From contig NZ_CP087968.1 of NCBI RefSeq assembly GCF_024703895.1, positions 868,001 through 932,000 of the forward strand: DNA of 64,000 nucleotides, given 5' to 3'. A program made the position numbers and the translations under genes. The stretch comes from Nocardioides sp. B-3 (GTDB lineage: Bacteria > Actinomycetota > Actinomycetes > Propionibacteriales > Nocardioidaceae). The first letter of the stretch is position 1, and every line of letters starts with the position of its first letter. The notes beneath the pieces are model-generated. The model saw nothing but the letters and a program-made list of their open reading frames with translations, had not been told where the DNA came from and did not search any database. Positions 9,869-19,070 of the stretch are shown one piece after another.

Positions 9869-10781
9869 TCAGGCGGGGAAGCGCACGCCCCCGCTGTCGG
9901 GGGCAAAATCGGAGGCCGTCGTCCCGGAGGCGACCTGCGCGAGCGAGCCGAACTCGGTGGCGACCGACCACTGGAAGCTCGATGCGTCCCCGACCACCGA
10001 CGCCGGGAAGCTCAGCACGAGCGTGTCGCCGACCGGTGTGGCAGTGACGCCGCTCGCGGCGCCGAACCCGGCTCCGCTCGGCGAACGCGAGCTCGCGCTC
10101 CAGCCCTCCTCGGCCGGGTGGCCCCGGGCCTCGTAGTCGACCCGGCCGTCGAGGTCGACGTCGAAGAAGGCCACGACGTTCTCCACGTTCGACCCGTCCC
10201 AGACCTGCGGCAGCGTGCCCGCGACCCGGATGCGCACCTCGAACCCGCCGGCCGTGCGCGTCACGACCGCACCCACGGCGTCGGCATACGCCGGCGCGCC
10301 GGTGAGGCTTCCACGGACGTCACCGCGTGCGTCGCTGACGCTGGCGGAGCCGGCGCCCCCGGCCGTTCGTCGGGGTCGGCGACGTGCTGTCCGGCCCCTT
10401 CGTCGCGCTCTTCGTGGGCGTGGCAGTGGGCGTGGCAGTGGGCGTGCTCGACGACGTGGTCGCCGGGCTGTCGGGAGTGCTGCTCGACGCCGCCGGCGAC
10501 GGGCTCCCGGACGGGCTGGATGCGTTCGAGGGGGCCTTCTTCGGCTTCCTCGAGCCGTCGCGCTCGCCCTTCGGCTTCTGCTTGCCGGCCCCGTCGGCCA
10601 CCGCCTTGTCGGCGCCCTGCTTGCCCTTGCCGCGCCCGTGCTTGCCCTTGCCGGGCTTGAAGTCCGGCTCGAGGCTGGAACCCGCGCCGGCCGGGTCATC
10701 GGCACCGGAGGGCGCACAACCGACGCTCGCCGTACCGACGACGAGCAGGATCGAGGCGACGAGAACCCGAGAAAAATTCAC
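9869..10781 (-). CDS. Secreted lipoprotein with basic and Ser/Thr/Pro-rich linker
   Basis: The N-terminus (NFSRVLVASILLVVG) is a signal peptide ending in the lipobox TASVGC. A lysine/glycine-rich stretch (KPGKGKHGRGKGKQGADK) comes next, then a long Ser/Thr/Pro low-complexity linker, probably spanning or binding the wall. After a shift near 10370 the C-terminal ~150 residues form a compact beta-rich domain (SVSDARGDVRGSLTGAP, VENVVAFFDVDLDGRVDYEA) with a DVDLDGRVD loop that could bind calcium. No family recognised. The start GTG 10781 is uncertain, as the AAGGA before it is very close. Confidence 0.6.
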
Positions 10782-10923
10782 GTCCTTCAAACTCTTGCCA
10801 AGTGCGTTGGTTACGGCCCAAACTCTGCCTTCGTAATCAGCCACACCGGGAGGGGGGTGGGCTCGCGACACCCGTCACGAGATCTGAATGGGGTGTAGCA
10901 ACAACCTCCTCGGAAGGCATTTC

Positions 10924-11193
10924 ATGCGCATCACCATGCTCGCAGTTCCCGCGGCCGTCGCCGCACTCATCGCCGGTGGCACGGTCGTCGCCACCGCCGA
11001 GCCCGGCCCCAACGGCCACAACACGTTCGGCCTCTGCACCGCCTACTTCCACGGCTCCGAGAAGGGCCGGGAGATGAAGCGCAAGGCTCCGCCGTTCGCC
11101 GGTCTCGAGGCCGCCGCCGAGGCCGCCGACATGACCGTCGAGGAGTACTGCGCGGCCAACGGCACCCACCCGGGTGGCGGCAACAAGCCCTGA
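10924..11193 (+). CDS. Small secreted protein of unknown function
   Basis: Intact 89-residue protein MRITMLAVPAAVAALIAGG with an Ala-x-Ala-type signal peptide cleavage site near residue 25 (VATAEPG). The mature part has two cysteines (GLCTAY and EEYCAAN), which could form one disulphide, and a charged middle (GSEKGREMKRK). GGAAGG upstream supports this ATG. It is divergent from the lipoprotein gene and followed by a strong hairpin terminator, so it is probably a single-gene transcript. No named family recognised. Confidence 0.7.
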   Translation: MRITMLAVPAAVAALIAGGTVVATAEPGPNGHNTFGLCTAYFHGSEKGREMKRKAPPFAGLEAAAEAADMTVEEYCAANGTHPGGGNKP

Positions 11194-11209
11194 TCCGGGC
11201 GCACATGAC

Positions 11210-11241
11210 GCAGGGGTCTCGCCTGTCGGCGAGGCCCCTGC
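11210..11241 (+). terminator. Hairpin terminator
   Basis: A 14-bp stem (GCAGGGGTCTCGCC with GGCGAGGCCCCTGC, one G-U pair) and a 4-base loop, 17 bases after the small secreted gene. A short ATTT follows; actinobacterial terminators often lack long T-runs. Confidence 0.75.
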
Positions 11242-11318
11242 AGGGCATTTCCCCCCATCTCGACCATTGCGGGCGGCGACGGTCGGACGGACGATGGGAG
11301 CGGCCAAAGGAGGCGCTC

Positions 11319-11705
11319 ATGTCGCTCGCACACCGCTCGGTCGCGATGATGCTCCCGGTCACCGACGTCGACCGCGCACAGAAGTTCTACGCCGAGTCCC
11401 TCGGGCTCGACTACACCGGCACCAACGACGAGGGCAGCGCGATGTTCGCGCTCGAGGGCGGCTCCACCCTGCTGCTGCTCCCACGTCCTGACGGCACCCG
11501 CTCCGAGAGCACCGCGATGAGCTTCGAGGTCGACGACATCGGCCGCGAGGTCGCCACGCTCGAGAGCCGGGGTGTCGTCTTCGAGGACTACGACCTGCCG
11601 GAGATCAAGACCGTCGACCACGTCTGCGAGTTCGGCACCGAGAAGGCCGCCCGGTTCAAGGACCCCGACGGCAACGTGCTCTGCGTCCACCAGACGGTGG
11701 CCTGA
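11319..11705 (+). CDS. VOC (glyoxalase/bleomycin-resistance fold) family protein
   Basis: Intact 128-residue protein MSLAHRSVAMMLPVTDVDRA with a near-perfect ribosome-binding site (AAAGGAGG). Two beta-alpha-beta-beta-beta modules: LPVTDVDRAQKFYAESLGLD...GSTLLLLP and AMSFEVDDIGREVATLESRG...RFKDPDGNVLCVHQ. The FKDPDGN turn and a possible metal-ligating Glu/His set are typical of VOC dioxygenases, isomerases and resistance proteins; substrate unknown. It converges on the DinB gene with three bases between stops. Confidence 0.85.
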   Translation: MSLAHRSVAMMLPVTDVDRAQKFYAESLGLDYTGTNDEGSAMFALEGGSTLLLLPRPDGTRSESTAMSFEVDDIGREVATLESRGVVFEDYDLPEIKTVDHVCEFGTEKAARFKDPDGNVLCVHQTVA

Positions 11706-11708
11706 TCG

Positions 11709-12236
11709 CTAGGTGCCCGTGACGCCGTCGATCGATTCGCGGATCAGGTCGGCGTGACCGTTGTGGCGCGCATACTCCTCGATCATGTGCAGCATGATCC
11801 AGCGCAGGTCGAAGGGCGTTCCGGCGTGCTTCGACTCGACCTTCGCGAGCAGGTCGAGGTTGTCGCCGATCTCGTCGAGCGTGCGGTTGCCCGCCTCGAT
11901 CGCGTCGTCCAGCAGGCCGAGCAGCACCTCCGGTGAGTCGTCGGCCGCCGTGCGGAACTCCCAGTCCGGGTCGCCCTCCCAGTCGACCCCGACCCACGGC
12001 TCGGCGTCCTCGTTGCCGAGCAGCACCACCGAGAACCAGTTGTCCTCCACCAGCGCCATGTGCTTGAGCAGGCCGCCGATCGACAGCGTGCTCGGCGGCA
12101 GGGTCTGGGCGAGCTGCTGCTGCGTCAACCCCGCAGCCTTCCGCTTCAGGGCGTGGCGGTGGAAGTCGAGCCACGCACGCAGCTGGACGATCTCGCTGCC
12201 GTTCGTGGGCGGGCTGTGGCGTTCGGTGTCAGACAT
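11709..12236 (-). CDS. DinB family protein (DUF664)
   Basis: Intact 175-residue protein MSDTERHSPPTNGSEIVQL. The four-helix DinB pattern with the His triad is visible: LKHMALVEDNWF, DLRWIMLHMIEEYARHNGHADLIRE and a C-terminal SIDG. Family members bind a metal and include mycothiol- or bacillithiol-dependent enzymes, so a thiol-dependent S-transferase is plausible. The ATG at 12236 lies seven bases after TAGCCT, a leaderless signature. Confidence 0.88.
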   Translation of the reverse strand: MSDTERHSPPTNGSEIVQLRAWLDFHRHALKRKAAGLTQQQLAQTLPPSTLSIGGLLKHMALVEDNWFSVVLLGNEDAEPWVGVDWEGDPDWEFRTAADDSPEVLLGLLDDAIEAGNRTLDEIGDNLDLLAKVESKHAGTPFDLRWIMLHMIEEYARHNGHADLIRESIDGVTGT

Positions 12237-12243
12237 GCCCGCG

Positions 12244-12249
12244 AGGCTA
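12244..12249 (-). promoter_or_regulatory. -10 element TAGCCT, leaderless DinB gene
   Basis: TAGCCT lies seven bases upstream of the ATG at 12236, with no Shine-Dalgarno in the gap. Confidence 0.55.
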
Positions 12250-12277
12250 GCGGCCGGCGTCGGGCCGCTCACCCCGT

Positions 12278-12963
12278 TTACGACGCGGCGGTGACCGTCC
12301 CCTTGGAGCGGGCGAAGTTGGGACTGCCGAGGTACTTCGCGATCACCTTGTAGGTGCCCTTGTCGGGAACGTTGCCGAACCCGGCCTTCGCTCCGCCCGT
12401 GGCGCTGAGACCGACGATCGCCGATCCGAGCTTGATGCCGTTGCGACGCAGGACGAACTTCGCCTTGCCGGTCGGGACTCGGCCGTGGGCAGAGGTCACG
12501 ACGGTCTTCACGACGACCTTGTTGCGGGGTGAGGCTGTGGCCCAGCGAGGGTGATGACGTCGTCGCGTCCTTGGTCACCGTGACGTTGACCGGCGCCGAT
12601 GTCGAGGGGCTGAAGTCCGCCGCAACCGTCGGGGCGAACGACGCGATCACGGCGTACGGCGTGGTGGACGCGCCCACCAACGGCCAGTCGAGGTCCACCT
12701 TCCCGCTGTTGGCGACGTCGGCCGTGAGGACCTTGTCCCCGACCTTCAGCTCGACCTTGCCGGCCGGCTTCTGGCCGTTGGTGGCCGCGTCGACGCTGAC
12801 GGTCACCTTGGCGGTCTCGCCGTAGGCGAGCGTCGCGGCCCGGACCGTCACGGTCGTGGTGGTGGCGGTGGGCGCGGCGTGCGCCGGCACGCCCGTGCCC
12901 AGCGCCGCGGACAGCAAGAGCGCCCCCGGCAGCAGCGCGCACAGTCAGTCGGATGGTGCTCAC
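12278..12963 (-). CDS. Secreted bacterial Ig-like repeat protein
   Basis: Starts with a GTG at 12963 behind GGAGA (STIRLTVRAA) and, after a shift near 12920, continues as a signal peptide ending GVPAHAAPTA. Two Ig-like modules follow. The first is TVTVRAATLAYGETAKVTVS, KPAGKVELKVGDKVLTADV and PYAVIASFAPT. The second, after another shift near 12530, is VPTGKAKFVLRRNGIKLGS and GTYKVIAKYLGSPNFARSKG. This is the Big_3-type fold that lines surface proteins. No catalytic domain is attached, so a structural or adhesive role is likely. The stop is TGA directly after VTAAS. Confidence 0.7.
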
Positions 12964-13011
12964 AGGGGGTCTCCTTCGGTCGCGACGTCCCGGCCGCAAT
13001 GTAGCGCCGTT

Positions 13012-13017
13012 TAGGCT
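13012..13017 (+). promoter_or_regulatory. -10 element TAGGCT, leaderless SEC-C protein
   Basis: TAGGCT lies exactly six bases before the GTG at 13024, with no ribosome-binding site. Confidence 0.55.
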
Positions 13018-13023
13018 CGCGGG

Positions 13024-13407
13024 GTGTTCACTCGCGACTGTCCGTGCGGTTCGGCATCGCCGTACGACGCCTGCTGCGGGCCGCTCCACCGCGGCGCCTC
13101 CGCGGCGACCTCGCCCGAGCAGCTGATGCGCTCGCGCTTCTCGGCGTACGCCGTCGGCGAGACCGACTACGTCTTCCGCACTCGGCACCCGCGCACCCGC
13201 CCGGACGACCCGGCGCCCGAGCCCGGCCTCACCCGGACCCGGCTCCGAGGTGCTCCGGCGCGACCGGCGTCGAGGTCGAGTTCGTCGCGCACTACGACTC
13301 GCCCGCCGGAACCGGGCGGCTGCACGAGCGCAGTGTGTTCCGAGCAACGCGGGGGTCGCTGGGTCTACGTCGGTCAGGCGTCGGGCGAGCAGTCCGTCAG
13401 GCAGTAG
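13024..13407 (+). CDS. YchJ-like SEC-C motif protein (UPF0225)
   Basis: About 127 residues from MFTRDCPCGSASPYDACCGP. The CPCGS...YDACCGPLH cysteine pattern is the SEC-C zinc motif. EQLMRSRFSAYAVGETDYVF, then EFVAHYDSPAGTGRLHERSVF in another frame and GGRWVYVGQAS complete the YchJ family. Shifts fall near 13230 and 13340. Function unknown; the SEC-C motif binds zinc and often mediates contacts with other proteins. The 3' end overlaps the convergent VOC gene by 34 bases. Confidence 0.78.
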   Translation: MFTRDCPCGSASPYDACCGPLHRGASAATSPEQLMRSRFSAYAVGETDYVFRTRHPRTRPDDPAPEPGLTRTRLRGAPARPASRSSSSRTTTRPPEPGGCTSAVCSEQRGGRWVYVGQASGEQSVRQ

Positions 13408-14096
13408 GCCATCCCCGCCGGGTCGGCCATCACCGTCCGGGCGTCGTGGTCCGCGACCACCAGCGCGCCCGGGGCCCACGTGCCGCAACAGCTCGCGCTC
13501 ACGCGACGAGCAGGCGAGGTCGAGGTGCGCGCGGACCGGCCCGTCGTCGCCGACGCGCTGGAGCAGGACCCGCAGGGCCCGGGTCGGCGGGGCGGACGAG
13601 CCGCTCGAACTCGGCGTACGGCGAACCGGTCTGCTGCCACCCGAGCAGCGACCGCCAGAAGGCGGCCTCGGCGTCGAAGTCAGCACGCGGGGCGTCGATG
13701 CACACCTCGGTCGATGATGCTCCGCGAGCCGTCGGGCCAGCGCGCGGGTGGCGCGGCCTGCGCTGCGGGGTGCGACACGAAGCAGAAGGTCAGCCCGCCG
13801 GGCGAGCGCATGACGAGGTAGCCGTGGTCGGCGACCTCCTTGGCGCCGATCTCCACCGCACGATCGGCGCTGGCGCGGGGGTCCGGGACGTGCAGGTCGA
13901 GGTGGATCCGCGGGGACTCGTCCCCGACCCGCTGCATCCGCAGGTGGTCGTCGCCGGTGGGCGGGACGAGGGTCAGGAACTCCTCGTCGGCGCCGCGACG
14001 TGCCGAGGGCGACCAGCCACTCACGGCAGACCAGAAGGTCACCGAGGGCTCGAAGTCGGGGGCTGGTACGTCGATGAAGGCGCTCATCCAGAACAC
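13374..14096 (-). CDS. Tandem-domain VOC family protein
   Basis: Two glyoxalase-fold halves in one ~240-residue protein. Half 1: MFWMSAFIDVPAPDFEPSVTF to SPGGLTFCFVSHP. Half 2: VCIDAPRADFDAEAAFWRSL to VMADPAGMAYCLT. A shift near 13700 and another near 13600 split the reading frame, which makes it look like two genes. The start GTG at 14096 is six bases after TAGGCT, supporting a leaderless mRNA; ATG 14087 is an alternative. The family includes dioxygenases and antibiotic-binding proteins; the substrate cannot be told. Confidence 0.78.
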
Positions 14097-14102
14097 GACC
14101 CG

Positions 14103-14108
14103 AGCCTA
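14103..14108 (-). promoter_or_regulatory. -10 element TAGGCT, leaderless tandem VOC gene
   Basis: Same hexamer and same six-base spacing to GTG as at 13012-13024, on the opposite strand. Confidence 0.55.
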
Positions 14109-14113
14109 GGTGA

Positions 14114-14704
14114 TCAGAGGCTGGGACCCTCGCCGCGAAGCTTGTCGACCTCGGACATCGCGTCGCGCAGCTGGCCGAGCCATTCGTCGGCGTGCTCGCC
14201 GACGAGGCGGACCGACCGGGGCGAGGGCGTCCGAGCGCGAGCGGGCCACGCCCGCGTCGACCGGGTGTCGAGCACCTGCCGCTCGGGCTGACGCAGGCGC
14301 GTCATCACCGGTGCGGACACGTGCGTGAACAGCGCCGTGGTGTCGCCGAGGCTGGTGCCCCACGAGACCTTGCGCTGGTAGCGGGCCTCGGCCTCGAGAG
14401 CGATCTCGATCCGCTGCTCGCGGGTCTCGGACCGGAAGCGGCTGATCCGTCCCTCGGCCTCGGCCGCGGTGGCGGACTCGTCGGCGAGGGTGCCGATCAC
14501 GAGGATCTCCTCGCGGTCGGTGGTCACGTCGACGGACGTGAACCACTCGGACGGCAGCCTGCCGGCGAACCAGTCGGCGGCGTCATCGGCGCTGGGCAGG
14601 TCGGCGACCTGCCAGCCGCCACGACCACGTGGGCCGCCGTGCCCACGGCCCGGTCCGCGGCTTCGACCGCGTCGTTCGGTGTTCTCGTTCGGGGTGTTCA
14701 TCAC
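14114..14704 (-). CDS. Actinobacterial protein of unknown function
   Basis: About 196 residues, MMNTPNENTERRGRSRGPG, with AAGGAG before the start. A basic, glycine-rich N-terminus (GRGHGGPRGRGG) is followed by a folded region (WFAGRLPSEWFTSVDVTTD, EILVIGTLADESATAAEAEG, QRIEIALEAEARYQRKVSWG) and a conserved tail CVRLVGEHADEWLGQLRDAM. The open frame looks complete, but the stretch between VLDT and RLVGEHADEWL only makes sense in another frame (VDAGVARSRSDALA), so two compensating shifts are likely near 14200-14260. I know of no function. The upstream ~80 bases are locally AT-rich, a likely promoter. Confidence 0.6.
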   Translation of the reverse strand: MMNTPNENTERRGRSRGPGRGHGGPRGRGGWQVADLPSADDAADWFAGRLPSEWFTSVDVTTDREEILVIGTLADESATAAEAEGRISRFRSETREQRIEIALEAEARYQRKVSWGTSLGDTTALFTHVSAPVMTRLRQPERQVLDTRSTRAWPARARTPSPRSVRLVGEHADEWLGQLRDAMSEVDKLRGEGPSL

Positions 14705-14786
14705 GATTCTCCTTGGTTTCGTTACATGATTACACCGTTACAACGCATACAGAGCAAGAGAATTCCCGAGAAGACCCGGAGACGCG

Positions 14787-15410
14787 TCAGCCCGCGTCGA
14801 CCCAGCGCTCGCCGACCCGCTCGGGCGTGGCCGCGCCACCCGTCACCTCGGCCACGATCGGGCCCACGGACAACGGGGGTGGTGGAGCCGACGAGGGAGC
14901 CTCACGCCCTCGCCGTACGCCGCATCGAGGACGACGAGGCCACGCGCGCGCCGCTCACTCTCCACCCGTCCGGCGGAACCGTGGTCGAGGGTGATCGCGA
15001 ACTCCGTGACGAGGTCGCGTCGCAGCGTGCCGGCGGAGTCCGGGGGCGACACGGACGGCGTCGCCGTGCGCGCGGACGAGTCCGCCCGCTCCGAGCAGGG
15101 TGCCGCCGAACCACCTCGTCACGACCGCGGCCACGTCGGAGACCCCAGCGCCGCGGAGCACCTCGAGCATCGGCGCACCGGCGGTGCCCGCGGGCTCGCC
15201 GTCGTCGGAGGAGCGTTGCAGCGTGCCGTCCGGGCCGAGCACGAAGGCCGAGCAGTGGTGCCGCGCGTCCCAGTGCTCCTTGCGTTGTGCCGCCACCAGC
15301 GCTCGGGCGGCAGCCTCCGACGGCACGCGCTGCAGGGTGCACAGGAAGCGCGACCCCTTCACCTCGACCTGACCGGAGGAGTCGCGACCCAGCGTGAGGT
15401 AGGACGTCAC
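14787..15410 (-). CDS. YigZ/IMPACT family protein (UPF0029)
   Basis: About 207 residues starting at GTG 15410 (TSYLTLGRDSSGQVEVKGSR). Family core: SRFLCTLQRVPSEAAARALV, HWDARHHCSAFVLG, RSSDDGEPAGTAGAPMLEVL, VTRWFGGTLLGAGGLVRAH. After shifts near 15050 and 14870 the C-terminal ferredoxin-like subdomain follows (LVTEFAITLDHGSAGRVE, then VTGGAATPERVGERWVDAG). Bacterial YigZ binds nucleic acid and may act on ribosomes; the exact role is unresolved. The start overlaps the YhjD-like stop (GTGA), so translation is coupled. Confidence 0.85.
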
Positions 15411-16389
15411 TCCCGCTCGTCCCGGGTGACCTCGACCCGCTCCGAAGCCCTTGTGCCGCTGCATCCGGGCGTAGGACGCGTAGGCACGCCGGTCGGCCGG
15501 CGTCACGTCGACGGCGTCGGTGAAGGGCGTCAGCAGTGCCCGCGGGAAGAGCCGGCGCGCGATCACGACGTTGATCTCCATGGCCAGCACCGCCATCACG
15601 GCGCCGATGAACAGGAAGCCGACCAGCCCCGGGACCAGCCCGAAGGTCTTGGTCATCGAGGTCGTGTCGACGAGCACCTCGGCGACGTACAGGGCACCCA
15701 GCAGCTGGAGGCCCTGCCACATCAGCGCGAGCGCGAACCCACCGGGCGCGGCCCGCCGGAAGCTGTGCTGGCCGGCGGCGGCGAAGCGGAACAGGACGGT
15801 CAGCATCGTGCCGACGATGAGCGCCGTCGCCAGCGGCAGCAGCACCCCGAAAATCTGGTTCAGGGTGCCCACGTCGAAGAACGCGCCGGTCGTGCTGGCG
15901 ACGGTCGACACCACCGAGACGGAGAGCAGCGCGGCGCCGGCCGTGAGCAGCAGGACGAGGCTCTTGACCCGCGCGTAGAACGGATTGGGGCGCGAGTTGC
16001 GCGGCACCGACCGGGCGACGTGCATCGCGTTCTGCAGCGACTGCGCCAGCCCGAGCGACCCGTAGAGAGCGGCGAACGCTCCGAACGCGACCCCGGCGGC
16101 CGAGCCCCCGGAGCCCCTCGGGCCGCCCGAGCTGATCGCCGATGATCGGGAACTGGCTGAGCGCGGAGCTGAGGATGTCCTCCTGCCACTCGGGCTTCGC
16201 GCCGAGCACGAAGCCGAGGATCGAGGTGCCGAGCAGCATCAGCGGGAAGATCGCGACGAACGCGTAGTAGGTCATCATCGCGGCCGGGTAGTTGCCCCGG
16301 TCGTCGAAGAACTTGTAGATCACCCCGAGCGGGAACCCGATGACCGGATGCCGACGCTGGAAGCGGTCGACCGTCCCCACAACTCCCAC
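15407..16389 (-). CDS. YihY/YhjD (BrkB) family inner-membrane protein
   Basis: About 328 residues with six hydrophobic segments. GVIYKFFDDRGNYPAAMMTYYAF, FPLMLLGTSILGFVLG, LLLTAGAALLSVSVVSTVAS, LATALIVGTMLTVLFRFA, WQGLQLLGALYVAEVLVDT and LVGFLFIGAVMAVLAMEIN follow family order across a shift near 16110. The true end, after another shift near 15440, is RVEVTRDERE then TGA overlapping the YigZ start. An upstream in-frame GTG at 16398 is possible, but TAGCGT lies seven bases before the GTG at 16389. The family is often annotated as ribonuclease BN in error; a transport or envelope role is more likely. Confidence 0.83.
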
Positions 16390-16396
16390 GCGAGGC

Positions 16397-16402
16397 ACGC
16401 TA
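16397..16402 (-). promoter_or_regulatory. -10 element TAGCGT, leaderless YhjD-like start
   Basis: The hexamer is seven bases before GTG 16389 and overlaps the alternative GTG at 16398, which argues for the shorter protein. Confidence 0.45.
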
Positions 16403-16425
16403 CCGGGCGGGCCCGCGAAGGCGGG

Positions 16426-17202
16426 TCACCAGAGTCCGAGCACGCCGCCACCGAGCCGGATCACCAGCGCGGTGACGACGACCGGGGAAGAAGATCCGCA
16501 CGAACCGCGCCCCGCGGGCCATGGCGACCCGCGCTCCGGCATAGCCGCCGATGATGTTGGCCGCGGCCATCATCAGCGCGAGGTGCCAGATCACCGCGCC
16601 CTGCGGGATGAAGACGACGAGCGCGGCGAGGTTGGTCGCCCAGTTGGCGAGCTTGGCCTTGGCCGAGGCCCGGAGGAAGTCGTAGCCCAGCAGGCCGACC
16701 GGGGCGAAGACGAAGAACGAACCGGTCCCGGGTCCGATCGCGCCGTCGTAGAACCCGACGGCGATGCCGGTCATCAGCACTGCGGACACGTGCTGGCCGC
16801 CGCTGAACCGCAGCCGCGTCAGCGAGCCGACGCTCGGCTTGAACCACACATAGGAACCCACCAGCACCAGCGCGACCGGGATGATCGGGTCGAAGGCGCT
16901 GCGTGGCATCAACGACGCCACCAGCGCTCCGCCGAAGGAGCCGACGAAGGCGGCGAGCATCAGCGGCAGGAAGGTCCTCGGGTCGGGCCGCATCCTTCGG
17001 AAGTACGTCGCCGCGCTGATCGACGTCCCGCAGAAGGACGCCAGCTTGTTGGTGGCCGCGATCTGCACGACCGAGGCGCCCGGCAGCCCGATCAGCAGCG
17101 CCGGCAGCTGGATCAGCCCGCCGCCACCGACGACCGCGTCCACGAAACCGGCCGCCGGGGCGGCCGGGACCAGGGCGCGACCGTGCTGGTGGACAGGTCC
17201 AA
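16426..17202 (-). CDS. TauE/SafE-type sulfite/organosulfonate exporter family permease
   Basis: About 258 residues with roughly eight membrane segments. The family motif VDAVVGGGGLIQLPALLIG opens the protein, then ATNKLASFCGTSISAATYFR, and a second repeat GFYDGAIGPGTGSFFVF and LANWATNLAALVVFIPQG, reflecting the internal duplication of this fold. The frame breaks near 17175 and 16485; the end reads VLGLW then TGA. The start TTG 17202 (LDLSTSTVA) is the best available, but the 5' end is uncertain. The substrate is probably a small anion such as sulfite or an organic acid; nothing here fixes it. Confidence 0.8.
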
Positions 17203-17203
17203 G

Positions 17204-17627
17204 TCAGCGCTTGATTTCCCGGACTCGGATCAGGTCGTAGCCCGCCGGCATCTCCCCGGAATCCCGGGCACCCGAGTCCGGTGGTCTCACCGGCGGGGAT
17301 CTCCTCGGAGGTGCAGCGGATCGTCGACCGGAGCTTGCCGTCGGCGACGAAGATGAACTCGAAGACCGCGAACCGCGCCTCGTCCGCCCCGTTGGTCACC
17401 TCGCCGGTGATGTAGGGCCGGTCCACCTGTTCCATGCTGATGGTCTGCTTCGAGGACTCGATCGTCCAGTCGTCGGCGACGGTGAACTCGTTCCGGGTGA
17501 ACCCCTTCCCGAGCTCCACCTCCACAGCGGCCTTGGGGTCGGCGGGCTCCTCGGACGAGTCGTCGGAGCAACCGGCGGCGAGCAGGAGCAGCAGTGCGGC
17601 CAGCAGGCCGCGCACGATGATCTTCAC
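17204..17627 (-). CDS. Small lipoprotein
   Basis: About 141 residues from GTG 17627: KIIVRGLLAALLLLLAAGC is a lipoprotein signal with lipobox LAAGC, followed by an acidic linker (SDDSSEEPADPKA). The mature part (FTRNEFTVADDWTIESSKQT, YITGEVTNGADEARFAVFEF, STIRCTSEEIPAGETT) has a FxxE-type beta-sandwich look. After a shift near 17270 it ends AGYDLIRVREIKR. Its stop overlaps the presumed start of the permease. Family unknown; surface-located by the lipobox. Confidence 0.7.
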
Positions 17628-17637
17628 GGCGCCATCA

Positions 17638-19030
17638 TCACCCGCGGGCCAAGAACGCCAGCAAATCCTGACGCGTGAGCACACCGACGGGCTTGCCGTC
17701 CTCCTGCACCAGCACGGCGTCGGAGGACTCCAGCATCTTCACTGCCTCGCGGGCCGGCGACGTCGAGCCGATGGTCGGCAGCGCCGCGGACATGTGGTCC
17801 TCGACCGGGTCGGTCAGCTTCGCCGTACCGGCAAAGAGGGCGTCGAGCAGGGTGCGCTCGGACACCGAACCGGCGACCTCGGCGGCCACGATCGGCGGCT
17901 CCGCGCGCACGACGGGCATCTGCGAGACGCCGTACTCTCGGAGGATGTGCACGGCCTCGGCGACCGTCTCGCTGGGGTGCGTGTGCACGAGGTCGGGCAG
18001 CTGGCCGGACTTGCCGCGCAGCACCTCGCCGACGGTGCGGTCCCGGGAGTCGCCCTCCGTGGCGAAGCCGTAGGAGCCCAGCCACTCGTCGTTGAAGACC
18101 TTGGTGAGGTAGCCGCGACCGGAGTCGGGCAGCAGCACCACGATGACGGCGTCGGTGCGACCCTCGGCGGCGAGCTCCTCGGCGAGCTGCTTGGCGGCAA
18201 AGGCGGCCATGCCGGACGAGCCGCCGACGAGCAGCGCCTCCTCACGGGCGAGGCGGCGGGTGTAGGCGAACGAGTCGGCGTCGGAGACCTCGATGATCCG
18301 GTCGGCGATGCTCCGGTCGTAGGTGTCGGGCCAGAAGTCCTCGCCGACGCCCTCGACGAGGTAGGGGCGACCGGTGCCACCGGAGTAGACCGAGCCGGCG
18401 GGGTCGGCGCCGACCACCCGGACGTCAGGGTTCTGCTCCTTGAGGTAGCGACCGATGCCGGAGATGGTGCCGCCGGTGCCGACGCCGCACACGAAGTGCG
18501 TGACCTTGCCGTCCGTCTGCTCCCAGACCTCCGGACCCGTGGTCTCGTAGTGGGAGCGCGGGTTGTGCGGGTTGGAGTACTGGTCCGGCTTCCGGGCACC
18601 GGGCTGCGAGGCGAGCCGGTCGGAGACGTTGTAGTAGGAGTCGGGGGTGCTCGGGAGCGACGGCGGTCGGGCAGACGACCACCTCGGCGCCGTACGCCTT
18701 CAAGACGTTGCGCTTGTCCTCGCTCACCTTGTCGGGGCACACGAAGATGCACTTGTAGCCCTTTTCCTGCGCCACCATCGCCAGCCCGACACCGGTGTTG
18801 CCCGACGTGGGCTCGACGATCGTGCCGCCGGGCTGCAGCTCACCGGACGCTTCGGCGGCCTCGATCATCCGGGTCGCGATGCGGTCCTTCACGGACCCGC
18901 CGGGGTTGAGGTACTCGATCTTGGCGAGCACCAGCGGCCCTTCGGCGCTCCCGAGGTCGTCGAGAGAGGTGGACAGCCTCAGCAGCGGGGTGTTGCCGAT
19001 GAGGTCGAGGAGCGAGTTCACATACTTCAC
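17638..19030 (-). CDS. cbs: Cystathionine beta-synthase
   Basis: About 463 residues; condenses serine (or O-acetylserine) with homocysteine, the first step of transsulfuration. GTG 19030 gives KYVNSLLDLIGNTPLLRLS. PLP lysine in NPGGSVKDRIATRMIE, substrate loop TSGNTGVGLAM, phosphate-binding GVGTGGTISGIGRYL, and LLVGGSSGMAAFAA. Two C-terminal CBS modules follow (VAEAVHILREYGVSQMPVV and LESSDAVLVQEDGKPVGVLT). One shift near 18655. TACATT six bases before the GTG indicates a leaderless transcript, back to back with the SGNH hydrolase. Confidence 0.92.
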
Positions 19031-19036
19031 CCGATC

Positions 19037-19042
19037 AATGTA
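19037..19042 (-). promoter_or_regulatory. -10 element TACATT, leaderless cbs
   Basis: TACATT lies six bases before the GTG at 19030. It is back to back with the opposite-strand TAGCAT at 19059, so both -35 regions must overlap within 40 bases. Confidence 0.6.
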
Positions 19043-19058
19043 GTCATCTACCCGCCCG

Positions 19059-19064
19059 TAGCAT
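19059..19064 (+). promoter_or_regulatory. -10 element TAGCAT, leaderless SGNH hydrolase
   Basis: TAGCAT lies six bases before the GTG at 19071, mirroring the cbs arrangement on the other strand. Confidence 0.6.
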
Positions 19065-19070
19065 GAAGTC

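Noticed and set aside
14991..16145. 384-residue open frame opposite yigZ/yhjD
   Set aside because: Antisense shadow, rich in Arg, Gly and Glu without any recognised motif.
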